A stretch of 64,000 nucleotides of DNA from Rhizophagus irregularis (Eukaryota > Glomeromycota > Glomeromycetes > Glomerales > Glomeraceae). The position numbers and the translations under genes were made by a program. The notes under the pieces were generated by a model. That model was not told the DNA's origin. It did not search any database and saw nothing but the letters and a program-made list of their open reading frames with translations. Positions 35,720-47,906 of this stretch are shown here, in pieces; position 1 is the stretch's first letter; every line of letters begins with the position of its first letter. The stretch spans positions 682,001 to 746,000 of the forward strand of contig NC_089441.1 of assembly GCF_026210795.1 (NCBI RefSeq). The letters are read 5' to 3'.

Positions 35720-37904
35720 GATTGTGTTATAAACTTGATAAAGAAAAAATTAATATTTGTTTCTTTTTTTAAAAAAAAAAAAAATTGTTGGGAATTTTTT
35801 GTTTAGTTATATATAAATTATGGTGATGTTGATGTGTGATGTCTGACGAAAGTGTATAGGGGGGTGATATAAGGAATAAATGAATGGAATAAATGAATGT
35901 ACTTGTTCAAAAAAAGGTTTTTTTGAACTCTGAAACTATTGATGCGCTTAAAAAAAAAAAAGAAAATGGAAAGTTCGAAACTTCACCCTTATTTTTATAA
36001 AGAAAAAAAATTTTTTTTTTTGTTACAATTCATTGAAACAATAAATAAAAATTTATTGAAGCACATGTAGAATATAAGCGACAAATTAAGTACTCTGAAA
36101 CTAAAAAAAAAACAAAATACGTATATATATTATATATTAATATATATATATAAATAAACATATAAATAATAAATAAAATAAAATAATAACAGATAATATA
36201 AATATATATATATGTACTGTATATATATATCACTCGGCCTTTTTTCGGATTCCAGTAATAAAATCGGGATTGTCGGGAGAAAAGAAGAATAAAAGAATAA
36301 AAAGATGCTAAAAAAAGCGGACAAATGGATATAAAGAATAAATATAAGAAATATATAAATACAGTATATAATTATTCATTTTTACCTTTTATTATCCTTG
36401 ATTGTTATTAAAATAAAATAAAATCTTTTAAAAAAAGTAAATTTTTTTATGTTACCAAAAATAAATAACAATACGAATGGACCATAATTAAATTACCTTT
36501 TTAATAATAATGAAATTCAATAAATTTCGTTTCGGAAAATATTCAAAAAAATTAATAATTTTCATTCATTATTGCCAAGAAAGTACACAAATTTTATAAA
36601 AAAAAATTAAAAAAAATTGCAAATCACCAATTATATTTTTATGACGAAATTACCTCTTTTCCTTTAACAGTTTAACTGATGAGATCTCTCCAAAGACGCA
36701 AGGGTTTACATGGGATTTTTAAAACTATTACGAAATTAGTTATAGTCTTATTTCATTTTCCTTAAATTAAATACAAACAGTAAAGTGTTTAATATAAACA
36801 ATTTTTAAAATAGGGAAACACAGTAAATGGGACGAAAAATTATTGAAGGATCGAATCTAAAAAAAATGTTGATCTTTGTGATCATTGTGTTCATGTGTTA
36901 TGATTAAAGTAACACAATATAATTACTAATTACTCAAATTGGAGTGCCAAGAATTGCCAAGAGTTTATTATGCGCAAAGAAATCAACATACATATGGTTG
37001 TGTAACACTTCAATTGTTGATCATTGCGGATTCAAATCCATAATCTCGGTTTTATAATATATTGCTAATATATAAAAATTTTCATTATTTAATAAAAAAA
37101 AAAATTGGATTATCAAGTTATTATACTTGAAAAGTGAAAAAAGGGAATTATGAGATAAAATGCCATACATGAGGAACTAACTCCGATTTTTCCTTTAGCC
37201 AATTATATTACGGAAATTAAAAAACTTTAAGTTTCGAGCTTTTTTGAGCCATTAAAAAATTATTTATGAAACGTAACTATGTAACGTTTCATCCCATTAT
37301 AAGGTTACTTTCGGAGAACTAAAATTCTATTATTATATTTGAGGATAAACATAATTTCCATTTTAATAATGTTTTTTTTTTTTACGTGGCGCCCATCGCC
37401 AGCTTTCTATTTCAAAATATTTCAATCATACACTTATCAAATTTTCTTTGTTCCTGTTTAAATTATAAAGCCCTTTGTAATATTTGTTGCCGTTAAATCC
37501 ATGTTAGATTACGGGTGATTCTTTTTTTGCAATTTTCCCTTATCTCGCCTAAAGTTTAAAATCTTTTTTTTTTTAAAAAAAACTTTAATTTTTTACAACT
37601 TAAATTTTTGCAACTTAAATTTATGTTTTATAAATATGTTCCAATCATTTGATAAAATCATTGAATGAATCATGGTCAGGGCATCAACATAATTCCATTT
37701 GCTAAAAAAAAATATTTTATAAAAAAAAAAAAATGTATTGTATATCCCTTGATTGTTACAAAACGTAAATTAATTATAATAATTTATTTTTTGTTTCATT
37801 TTTATTTTTTTTTTTAGTAAACAACTATTAAATTATTTTACCAACTAGGTGCTTAAAATATAATTTAATATTACAAATCCCTGCTTTTTGATAAACCTTT
37901 TTGA
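35720..37904. other. Intergenic, no gene recognised
   Basis: The upstream region of the chitin deacetylase gene and further AT-rich sequence. TA-microsatellite stretches (36120-36235) produce meaningless Tyr/Ile-rich frames. Confidence 0.4.
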
Positions 37905-38500
37905 TCGAGTTATAGTATTGTGACACAACTAATCAGCTATCACGTGTGCGTGCCACGTTACATTTCGTCATTTAACAACATTTTTATTTAAAAATTCTGA
38001 AGGCTTACAAAAACATTAAAAATATCTTTTTGTCAAAATAAGTAATTTATAATATATTATATAAATAATTCGGCGAAAATAACTTAAACGAAAAAACTAG
38101 TTTTGTTATGAAATCGGCCAGAATTAAAGTACTATCAGATCTCGTGAGCTAATCTGGCTAGTGCACGCCCACTTTAGTTTAGAAATTATGTTAATCATTT
38201 GGCTGGGGTGCATGATTAAGTTATAGTCTAGTACTGTGTAACTATCACGTGTGAGTGCCATGTTACATTTCATCATTTAGCAACATTTAAACATTTATTT
38301 TATTATTTTTTATTTAAAAATATTTTTTTTTTAAAAAAAAAGGAAATGATCCCTCACAAACTTTAATAAAATTTTTTAAATATTTTCAAATTGAAAAATA
38401 AGTAATTGATAATATATTATATAAAAAAAATAATCTTTCATGTAAAAAAAAAATAATAATAATTTGACGAAAAATAATATGTTAACGAAAAAATTATAAT
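37905..38500. repeat. Direct duplication, about 310-bp offset
   Basis: TATCACGTGTGCGTGCCACG near 37936 recurs as TATCACGTGTGAGTGCCATG near 38242. Both are followed by TTACATTTCRTCATTTARCA, and both blocks then share AAATAAGTAATT.ATAATATA and an ACGAAAAA motif. The second copy is interrupted by homopolymer differences. Confidence 0.65.
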
Positions 38501-38869
38501 AAACCATTATTTTTTTATTAAATCTGTAATACTTTATTATTCCAATGTTTTAAGTATAATTTCGATAAAAAGTTTCGAATTTTAATTTTTATAATCGTTT
38601 TTTAAAATTTTTTTTTTTTTTTTAAAAAAAAAATAGTAACGCACTTTATTGAATTATCTGGATCATCGTTTTTTAAAATTTATTAACCGATAGATTTTGA
38701 ACTGCAAACTGCGATAATTTTTTTTGTGATACGAGCATTTGACGTCGTCGTCCTGTCTGTCTTCCTGTCGTCCTGCGTCCTGCGTCCTGTCGTTATAAAT
38801 TTGAAACTAATATGAAATATATTAGATCCATATTTAACAAATTGAATGTCTCAACTCAATCATTACGAT

Positions 38870-40120
38870 CCACATTATGAAAAACCATGATATAAAGAAA
38901 ATGTTCTTCGTTGCATAATTTGAAGGATGAACCAGTGAAAATTACGAGATAGAATTTACCAAGGATACGATTTATAATGATTTATAATGCAAAATTAAAA
39001 TATGATGATGTTAAATATCTATTATTTCTTAAATGGGTATCATTTTATAGATTTGAAATATAAAACGAATTGGTGAAGGTGGACTTACTAAAGTGTACTA
39101 TGCAACATAGATTAACGGTAAAGCAAAATATGTTAAACAAATAACAAAAATGGAAGTTGAAAGAAAAGAAAATCTGAACCTATGAAAACTGCTTTGAAAA
39201 GATTAATTAGATCACAGAATATTTCGGTTGAATATTTAAATAAGGTATCAAATTCAGTAATTACACATAATTTTTTTTTTTAGTTAAATTATTTTAAATT
39301 CATTTAATGATTTATATTTGAATTTATCTTAATTTTATCACAGCTTTAAGATACATTGGAACATACAATATTAAATTTTTATGGAAGAACAAACGATCCA
39401 GGAACAAAAGAACTTAATGATGATTAATAAATTTTCTGAAAGAGGAAGTTTAAGACAATAGATTTAAATTTATACATGAATTGATTGAATTGTCATAAAG
39501 ATTTTCATAGTGGAATATATCACGTCTTTATAATCTTAGTACAAAAACCTAAGATAATAAAATATGTGGCGTATTTGAAGTAATAAATAGTGAACCATAT
39601 AGGCACATACTTTATCTTCCAATATTTATAGTTATGACAGAATTATCATCTGGAAAAGCTCCTTTTTATGAAAAAAGACATAATATTATCTTAGCGTTAG
39701 AAGTATATAATGGACTCGGACCAGAATTTGGAAAAGGAACTCCTGAAAATTATAAAAAAATTAGTTTATAGATGTATGAACGCTAATTCTGATCAAAGTA
39801 ATAAATATGGTTACAAAAGGAAAAGAAATCAAAGCTATGTTCAAAGAAGTTGATGAAAGAAATACAAGTAGGGCGATCACATTCGGTTATTTATCAAAAC
39901 CTATGAATTAATCTATTATTACTTCATACATAAATGATGAAGAAACAACGAAGGTATTTTTTATTTATAACCATTATCAGTTATTAAATGTTCATTATTA
40001 AATAATCAATCTTTATTAATTAATTTTAACGCTCGCTTAATGTATTATTGTCAAGATTCTCAATAAATTAATTAGAAGTTTCTAGTAATTCATTACAATT
40101 AAATCATTTACCAGTATTTT
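38870..40120 (+). pseudogene. TKL-like protein kinase, heavily decayed
   Basis: Plus-strand remnants line up in order with the intact kinases: TTCGTTGCATAATTTGAAGG (N-terminal Cys/WTS region), GGTGAAGGTGGACTTACTAA (glycine loop), ATATTTCGGTTGAATATTTA followed by a GTATC donor, an acceptor at about 39343, TGTCATAAAGATTTTCATAG (catalytic loop), then TTATCATCTGGAAAAGCTCC and GAATTTGGAAAAGGAACTCC. The tail exon CAAGATTCTCAATAAATTA lies near 40050. Many stops and frameshifts are present, and a piece between the glycine-rich lobe and the catalytic loop is deleted, so no product is expected. Confidence 0.85.
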
Positions 40121-40480
40121 AAAATATTTAAATTATAAAGTAACATCGTATAATTTATTTATACTAGTTTTTTACGATGAAAGTATTGCTGATAATAAAG
40201 TACTAATTAATTATATTTTTCAATTATTTCATTTCATTCTACATAAGTTTTCTTTAATATATGGCCTTTTATTTAGAAATATTTGATATTTATTAGGGGT
40301 TTATTTCTGCGCGCTCGCGCAAAACGTATTTGCAAAAAAATTTTATCTCCGCAGAATAGGCGGTAAAAATGAGGGCGTGGTATCTGATATATTGTAACAA
40401 CTAGCGTTAAACCTCGTTGCTAAACTTAATTTCGCTGCCAGGTATAGAGCACGCTTGAATAACAAATTCTTTTATTTATA

Positions 40481-40930
40481 ACTAGGCGTAACCCGTCGCG
40501 TTGCGCAAGCAAAGAGAGTAATAATAATATGTTTAAATTTATTTTCCATGCGTCTAGTTTTTTAATATTATTAAGATGGCATTAGTAGGAAATAATAATA
40601 AATTTATACAATTATATGCTTATACAAATAATAGTGGATTGTGTGTGTGTTATATACATTATATGAAATACTATTATTAAATACAAATTTTACTTTTAGA
40701 GTGAAAATATTTCGTGGTATACAATATTTTTTGTCTTGCAATTTTCGCTATCATCTATGAGAACTTTAATATGTTGATATGAAAGTTATTCTTGAGAAGG
40801 CAACATATAATTGACCATGTGAAAAAACAGGTAAATACCAACCCTGGTTAAAGTTTGTCCTTGTAATTTATTAATTATCATTGAAAATCAAAGCAAAAAT
40901 TTATTTATCACACGAAATAAATGTTGCAAT
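40481..40930 (-). mobile_element. Helitron 3' end with Pif1-helicase C-terminal remnant
   Basis: On the minus strand, a frame gives MIINKLQGQTLTRVGIYL and, after a +1 shift, PVFSHGQLYVAFSRIT. This is the C-terminal signature of Helitron Rep/Helicase proteins (Pif1 motif VI region). About 260 bases downstream comes a GC-rich end, GCAACGCGACGGGTTACGCC followed by CTAGT (40481-40485). CTAGT followed by T, near a short GC-rich hairpin, is the usual Helitron 3' terminus. The rest of the element to the left of the helicase is not recognisable within the window, so it is truncated or diverged. Confidence 0.65.
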
Positions 40931-41865
40931 ACTGTGAAATTCATGATTTATTTATATATTTACAAATTCATTACAAAACAATTTTAAATAAGTATTTTAT
41001 TATAAAAAAAAATCTAAAAAATCCCCATAAAATTTATTATGCCGATCTATTGTCATGAAAAAAAACAAATCCCCATAAAATTTGACCAATTATGAAAAAA
41101 AAATCCTCAATTGTTACACAAAATTTGAAATTTATTATCTACTACTTATTAGTATTAGTAGAAACGGCAGTCACCGGAAAACTAAAAATAATACATTATT
41201 AGTAATCAACATGGATCAAGCGGGCCTTAACTATAAAGAATATGGATCTTACTGATCGACATTTATTTTAATAGAAAATTTATTGGTACAATAAGTTAAC
41301 GAACAAATATGATTTGGTCTCCATTTATAGATACATCCATTTTCTTTTTTTTTAAAAAAAAAGTTTTTGTAAAAGAAAATTATATAACACCAAGAAAAAT
41401 GTATACATAACTAACGAGAAAAAAGTATCTGATTGTGTGACACTATCAAAATTGCTGCGGTACCATAGTGTCACAGGTCTTGACACCGCAGAACCGAAGA
41501 TGTTTCCTCGGATTGCGCAGATGGACAATGGTCTTTGTGTTTCCTTGAATTGTGATACTAGTCTTGAGACTGAAGATCCCTCCACTCCCCTCTTTATTTG
41601 TAAATTAAAGGTTCCTCTTTTAATAATTATATCCTAATCAAATAAACATAAACTATATCCTGGTCCTATCGGCCGATCATTTATCCGATCTTCCTTAGCC
41701 AAGAGGGACGGAAAAATAATTTAATTCTTTACATCATATTGAAATGCAAACTGCGGTAGAGTTTTCATACTGTGTGATACGAGTATTTGGCACATGATAT
41801 TTTTTTACGCCTTTCATCCTTTTTTATTAAAAGTAACAGTAAATAAAAAAAATCTTTACCCTAAT
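40931..41865. other. Non-coding; inverted repeat at 41436-41475
   Basis: No gene is supported. TGTGACACTAT (41436-41446) and ATAGTGTCACA (41465-41475) form an 11-bp perfect inverted repeat with an 18-nt loop. The surrounding 41440-41620 block is less AT-rich than its flanks and may be a transposon fragment. Close to the next kinase gene, GTGTGATACGAGTATTTGGC (41775) is a motif shared with the sequence upstream of the other plus-strand kinases. Confidence 0.4.
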
Positions 41866-41877
41866 ATGAATTTTAAA

Positions 41878-43455
41878 ATGAATGTCAATAACGATAAAGA
41901 AAAAATGTTAATAGAATCTGAGCTTAAAAAGTTAAATATTACCAAAAAAAATTATAGTCCGATAAACAATCATGAAAATTGTTATAATCCGGATGATAAA
42001 AAATTATGGTGTAAAGAATGTGTACCTCGTTATATAATTGAAGGTTGGACAAGTGAAAATCATGATATTGATAAATTTATCAAGGAAACAATTTATAATG
42101 CAAAATATTATTATGATGATTATTATAATGGTGATAGTTATAGTAATGATGATATTAAAGATAGTAATTTTCCAATATTTCTTGAATGGGTACCATTTGA
42201 TAATTTTGAAAATATAAAGCAAATCGGTGAAGGTGGATTTGCTAAAGTATATTCTGCAATATGGATTAATGGTAGATCAAAATATGATAAACAAGATGAT
42301 GGAAGTTGGGAAAAAAGAGAATCTGAACCTATGAGGGTCGCTTTGAAAAGATTGAATAATTCACAAAATATTTCTGCTGAATATTTAAATGAGGTATATT
42401 AAATTTTTAAAATATGTTTTTTTTTATTCTGTTGATTGATAAACTTTTTTTTAATTTAAACTATAGCTTAAAACACATTGGAATTATAATAAGTTACAAT
42501 GTGATGTCTTAAAATTTTATGGTATGACAAAGGATCCGGAAACCAAGGAATTCATGATGATTATAGAATTTTCAGAAAAGGGAAATTTAAGAAGCTTTCT
42601 TTTAAATGATTTTATCAATATTACGTGGGAAGATAAAATTTATTTTTTATCTAAATTATCATATGACCTTCAAAGTTTACACAAATTAGGATATTGTCAT
42701 AAGGATTTTCATAGTGGAAATATATTACAAATTTATGATGATGAAGTAGAATCTTATGTTACTTACATTTCAGATTTTGGATTATCTGGACCATCAAATA
42801 AGCAAAAAACGGATGTTAAAATATGTGGCGTATTACCATATATTGCACCAGAAGTATTAAATGGAGAGCCGTATACATTTTCTTCTGATATCTATAGTTT
42901 TGGTGTAATTATGACAGAGTTATCATCTGGAAAACCTCCTTTTTATAAAAGAAAACATGATATTAACTTAGCATTGGAAATATGTAATGGACTCAGACCA
43001 GAATTTGGAAAAGGAACTCCTGAAATTTATAAGAAATTAGCTTATAAATGTATGAGCGCTAATCCTGATCAAAGACCAACAGCAGATGAATTATATGAGG
43101 TATTATATTTTTGGTATAGTTACGATCAAGAAAAAAAATTTGGTTATGAAGGAAAAGAAATTAGAGACATGTTTGAAAAAGCTGATAAGGAGATACCAAA
43201 TATTTCAACTTTGTATGAAAAGGATCCTGATGCTATTTACACTGGTAGAGTTTTTACATTCGGTTATTTATCAAAACCCATTAATTCATCTGTTATTACT
43301 TCTTACCTAAGTGATGAAAGTGATAATAAAGGTAAGGTATCAATTAATAATTTAAATTTTTATCTTTGATTATTATTATTATATTAAGTATTATTTATTT
43401 AAAAGGATGCCAAGATTCACAACTAATTGAATTAGAAGTTTCTAGTTCATTATAA
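41878..43455 (+). CDS. TKL-like protein kinase D, three exons, intact
   Basis: Exons are 41878-42393, 42467-43331 and 43406-43455 (phases 0 and 1). The start at 41878 (MNVNNDKEK) is chosen because it aligns with the start of the 54.7-kb kinase gene (MNHSNDKKN). An upstream in-frame ATG at 41866 is possible. The N-terminal region contains WCKECVPRY and WTSENHDIDKFI, and a Tyr/Asp/Asn-rich insert (YYYDDYYNGDSYSNDD) sits before FLEWVPFDNF. Kinase motifs are GEGGFAKVYSAIW, MRVALKRL, HKDFHSGN, DFGLSG, LPYIAPEVL, SSDIYSFGVIMTELSSGKPP and DQRPTA, so activity is expected. The last exon ends CQDSQLIELEVSSSL, shorter than in kinases A-C because a stop precedes the usual donor. Confidence 0.88.
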
Positions 43456-44276
43456 TAAAATAAAGGTAATCTAATTTATAATGTATTTACAATATCCGTT
43501 CCTAATTATTAGTAAATATCTTGTTCTTAGATATAAATTAATACTATTTAATTTATTGTAGTCGTATGCGATCTGATGACAAATAATTGAATAATGTTTA
43601 AAATCACAGTTTCTTTGTTTCTTTTTTATTTGTTCGTGTAACTTTGAGTTTAGAAATATTGATATTATTTTTTCTGTGTCAAAAGAGGTCTATAAAAGCC
43701 ACGTTATAAATATGGATGTGTTACATCGTGACAACTAATATCTAAGTGATCTAATCCTATAGAATACATGTTTCTTTATTTTAATTATGGCTTATTAATA
43801 ATTTAATATAAGATGATTTAATGCTACAATAAATTGACATTATACGTAAAAAATTATTTAATGCTTTATGAACATGTTACAATTGTTACATGAAAAAAAT
43901 CAGATCCGTTTGTAATAGGTCTTTGACCGTTTCCATCCCTAATTAGAATCGGTCTTGATCTTTTTTTTTTTTTTTTTTGAAATTGTTAAAAATTTTTATA
44001 TTTGTAAAATTTAGATTTTTTGAAAACTCTTCTTTTAATAATAATAGTATGATAACCATAGTGAATGAAAATTGTAACAAATATTTCTTTTTTGGGATTA
44101 ATTGTTTTTTTGTAACGTTCGCTATATAGTTTCGATATTTGGATGGGATTGATTTATGGTACAAACTTTTGTGCACATGACTACTTACGCCATTCCTAAT
44201 CCTTTTTGTTGTTAAAGACGGTGAGTTATTTTCTTTTCTAAATAATTTTCTATTCGCATAATATAAAATTTTAATA

Positions 44277-44400
44277 ACGATAAGAATGAACAAACTGAAT
44301 ATCTCTAATAAAAATTCTAATCCGGAAAAGAAAATCGTTATAGACCAAAATATAACAAATTTTGGTGTAAAGAATGTTCCTTGTTGCATATTTTGAAAAT
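44277..44400 (+). pseudogene. Kinase exon-1 fragment
   Basis: TTCTAATCCGGAAAAGAAAA followed by TTATAGACCAAAATATAACA and TGTTCCTTGTTGCATATTTT matches the first coding part of the 54.7-kb kinase (TTATAGACCAAAATATAAAA, CCTTGTTGCATAATTGAAGG). It ends abruptly before the glycine loop and has stops. The flank 43440-43700 matches the 3' flank of other plus-strand kinases, so this is the remainder of a deleted tandem copy. Confidence 0.75.
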
Positions 44401-45348
44401 ATTGTTAAATTATTTTATACATTATACTGGATTTGGTCTAAGTTTAACGTAAAATTTCAATATATATTAAAAATATTATGACATTATTTTATTATTATTA
44501 CAAAAATTGCATACAGTATACTAAAATATGTTGAACACAACACATATAATATCTATTGATAACAACCAGAGGTTTTTGGAAAGTAGTTAAATAACCAAAA
44601 TAACAATATGAGTTAAAATAATAAAGGAATCAAGAAGGAACAAAAGGACTAAAAGGAAGCAGAAATAATGATGACTGAGGAACAAGAAAAATTATGGGAG
44701 AGGAAAAGAAGGCAAAATGAATGATAAAAAATAAAAAAAAATGATAGGAAGCAAAAGGAAATGAGAAATGATTGGGACAAAAAAAAAAAACAAAAAGAAA
44801 TGAAAAGAAATGGCAAGAGACAGCAAGAGACTAAAAGGACAATAAGAATGAAGAGAAATAACCAGAATGAGAATCCACTACCTTGTTTTTAATAATCACT
44901 ATTGCTCTATGACGTTACCTCAAAATTGTCTAAAGAAAAACAAAATTAGAAAAAGCAATAAGAAAAAATAACATCAGAGGCCGTAATAGTTGTTAAAGGT
45001 ATGTAAGGCAGCAAAGAGAGGTACCACAGCACTTTTTATAGTTTCTTTCCTATTTTTCTTGAAAATTTGTTCTTTCTTCTCTCCCTATTCTAGATTACAT
45101 GGGCTTGGTCGGACTCGAACTGACATCTTTTAACAGGTTGAAAGGTTGTATGTCGATAAAGTTGTAATTTCCGTAATTTTCCGGTAATATTCTGACTCGT
45201 TGTAATTGGTGTAATGTCCGAAATGGATGTAATGTTTGATGAATACTAATCGTACATTAGATACTCTAGATATTAAAGTTCTAAGTATAGAAGTGAGGTA
45301 ATTTTTACAATGTTTCGAAAAATTAACAAATATTTAATAGGATCCGTT
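44401..45348. other. Purine-rich non-coding stretch and flank of the Mutator-like element
   Basis: From 44600 to 44880 the plus strand is dominated by GAA/AAG/GGAA words with no long frame. No gene is supported. A short tRNA-like block is listed separately. Confidence 0.4.
45099..45155 (-). other. tRNA-derived 3' fragment (possible SINE relic)
   Basis: The minus strand reads GTCAGTTCGAGTCCGACC followed by AAGCCCA, which looks like a T-arm (TTCGAGT loop, imperfect stem) and a 3' acceptor half. A weak anticodon-like hairpin (CTTTCAACCTGTTAAAAG) lies upstream. No matching 5' acceptor strand or D-arm is present, so this is not an intact tRNA gene. Confidence 0.35.
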
Positions 45349-45530
45349 AGGACCCAGAAATATATATAAAAGGGTCAGGTTTGAGTTTGCGTATTTTGAA
45401 CTAAAAAAATCATGAAAATCTTTCCTTTTTTAGATAATTTTTAATAATGCCAGTCAGAATTTTATTTCCTATTATAGGGGACGTCTAAAGCGGAGTTAAA
45501 TCACGTGATCATTGAGATGATCATGATTGG
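45349..45530 (+). repeat. Left TIR of the MULE
   Basis: It pairs with 51635-51815 in reverse complement. The outermost 16 nt and the inner 30-nt CGTCTAAAGCGGAGTTAAAT... block are near-identical. The central part (about 45390-45430) has diverged. The palindromic TCACGTGA lies in the inner part. Confidence 0.85.
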
Positions 45531-46869
45531 TCGCGCGGGCTATCGATCAGTGATTAGTCCTTTTTTGCTTATCATCATGCGCGATGACGGCATGGCGCGA
45601 AACAATTTTTTTTTTTTTCCCTTGAAGAAAATAAAATTATTTTCTTTATGTTATTGTGATTTTAAAAATAAAATGTAATTTTTCAGCGATAAAAAAGCTT
45701 CAAAGCTAAAGGGGCGAGTATTTGGAACGTTAATTAAGGGAAGAACGCGGAAAAAATAAACGATTAAATAAAAGGGAAAAGAAAAAGTGAGAAAACAAGG
45801 GAAGAAAAGAAACGAAGGAAGGAAGAAAAACAAAGAAATGGAAATAATAGAAACGTCCACTACCGTTAGGCCAGCAGCAAACCTTATGCCAGATGAAAAA
45901 TGGGGTTTGTTTTTTGATGTAACTTGTCCTTTGGAAATCCCAATGGAAGATTTTGACGAAAATTGGTGGCCGTTAGTTTCGAATATCTGGATGCAATGGA
46001 ATTCGTACAAACAAGCAAATGGTAACGTTCGAAAAGATTTCGCCTGTCATCTTACGAAGCACCGGGAATCGAGCTCACGACAAAAAGAAAATGTCTCTAT
46101 TGAAAAGCGCCGAATAACGAAGACACGACCATCCAAATTATGTCATGCTAAGATTAGGGTGTTGTGGTTAATCTCGTTAGAAATAGTCAGAATCGAACGT
46201 TATAAAGACTCACCCAATCACACGCATACAGTATTAGACTCGGATAGAATTAAACGCTCTCAAGCCGTTCGAATTTTAGTGGAAAATGAAGCGGTAAAAA
46301 ACTATTCTCCTCCTGCGATCACTGTTGCCGTTAGAGAATATGCAACTGAGTTAGGTCTTGGTACAAGTGTGAGCGAGCTGAAGCGCAAGGAAGTATCTAA
46401 TATTAAATATAAAGTTCGTGGACCTATGGAATCACACCTTTTTTGCAATTCTGATTTAAAATCGGATATTTCGGAATCCATATCATTTTTGATAGAAAAA
46501 GGATACCATGTTGAAAATTACCACGTTTCCCATCGGTCCACCAAATCCACCAAATCCACCAAGGGCATTGTATTCGCGCACCCAACACAGCTTGAGAAAC
46601 TTCGGAGTCATGGATGGTTGACTCTTATCGATTCAACCCATAAGACGAATAAGTATGATTGGAGGCTTTTTACTTTATACGTTCGCGATCACTAGTCGAA
46701 AAAGGAACATTCGGCCTTAATACAATTCGGCCTATATTCGACTAAAATTAAAAAATTCGACTTCAATTAGTAATGATCTACGATTAGACATATATTCAAC
46801 CTTGTTGAATAAACATTACGCGTTACGCGTTACGCGTATTAAAAGTTTAAAAAAGGATCATCTTATTGC

Positions 46870-47008
46870 ATTCTTTTTTAAACTTTTTTTAATTTTCTTT
46901 CTTCCCCTTCCCCTTTCCCTTCGTTCCTCTTTCCCTCCTTTTACTTCCCTTCGTCCCTTTACTTTTCTTATCCTTTTTCCCCTTTCCCCTTTCCCTTCGT
47001 CCCTCAGT
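46870..47008. repeat. Pyrimidine tract (CTTTCCCC-type) in the CACTA element
   Basis: Repeated CCCTTTCCCTTCGT words on the plus strand are complementary to the ACGAAAGGGGAA units of the minisatellite 0.3-0.7 kb downstream. A transcript could fold the two together. Confidence 0.7.
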
Positions 47009-47024
47009 TTTTTTTCTTTTGTAG

Positions 47025-47243
47025 GTCCAAGACGCCCATTCAGAAGGCCGGACTCCTATTTCGAAGGTATATATATACCTTCAAATTTTATTTTGTTGTT
47101 TTTTAACGAAACGTTTTACTAACGTTTTCGTTTTTTGCTTTTGTAGATCCAAGACGTGACTGAGATTCGTAAGTATTATTACGAATAGTGGATTTTTTTT
47201 AATATTATAGAACGGTTTACCAGCCGTTCTTGTTTTTTTATAG
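47025..47243 (+). repeat. Two diverged exon-intron-like units at the 5' side of the array
   Basis: Mini-exon 47025-47066 follows CTTTTGTAG and precedes GTATATATATACCTTC (self-complementary with the exon end GAAG). Mini-exon 47147-47168 follows CTTTTGTAG and precedes GTAAGTATTATTACGAAT. The intron between has TTTTACTAACG, a branch-site-like word, within an inverted repeat. They are older versions of the units at 47907-49620. Confidence 0.65.
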
Positions 47244-47264
47244 GTTTCAAGAGGAAGTGAAAAC

Positions 47265-47775
47265 GAAAGGGGAAGAGAAAACGAGAGGGGAAGCGAAAAA
47301 TGAAAGGGAAGCGAAAAAATGAAAGGGGAAGCTAAAAACGAAAGGGAAGCGAAAAAATGAAAGGGGAAGCTAAAAACGAAAGGGGAAGCTAAAAACGAAA
47401 GGGGAAGCTAAAAACGAAAGGGGAAGCTAAAAACGAAAGGGAAGCTAAAAACGAAAGGGGAAGCTAAAAACGAAAGGGGAAGCTAAAAACGAAAGGGGAA
47501 GCTAAAAACGAAAGGGAAGCTAAAAACGAAAGGGGAAGCTAAAAACGAAAGGGGAAGCTAAAAACGAAAGGGATAGGGTAAAACGAAAGGAAAAGGAAAA
47601 TGGAAAAGAAAGGGGAAAACGAAAGGGGAAAAGAAAGGGGAAAACGAAAGGGGAAAACGAAAGGGTAAAACGAAAGGGTAAAACGAAAGGGGAAAACGAA
47701 AGGGGAAAACGAAAGGGTGAAACGAAAGGGGAAAACGAAAGGGGAAAACGAAAGGGGAAGGGTAAAATGAAAGGA
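47265..47775. repeat. Purine minisatellite (GAAAGGGGAAGCTAAAAAC, then GGGAAAACGAAAG)
   Basis: About 16 copies of an 18-19 bp unit to 47575 are followed by about 14 copies of a 12-13 bp unit to 47770. The unit length and the embedded TAA close all frames, so it is non-coding. It lies inside what would be the third mini-exon (47244-47806), between an ATAG acceptor-like site and a GATTCGTAAAT donor-like site. Confidence 0.85.
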
Positions 47776-47906
47776 GATGGATTTCCGAAAGAGTATTTTA
47801 AGATTCGTAAATATTGTATTACGAATCAAATATTTTTTTTTTTTTTTTGTTTTTTTTAAATATTATCGTTATGAACGGTTTACTAACCGTTCTTTCTTTT
47901 TTTTAG

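Noticed and set aside
43943-44389. Minus-strand 148-aa frame
   Set aside because: Overlaps a plus-strand kinase fragment and poly(T); no recognisable protein feature.
45099-45155. tRNA gene on the minus strand
   Set aside because: Only a T-arm-like and 3' acceptor-like part is present; the 5' half and pairing acceptor strand are missing.
47539-47829. Minus-strand Phe/Ser/Pro-rich frame
   Set aside because: Low-complexity translation of the purine minisatellite.
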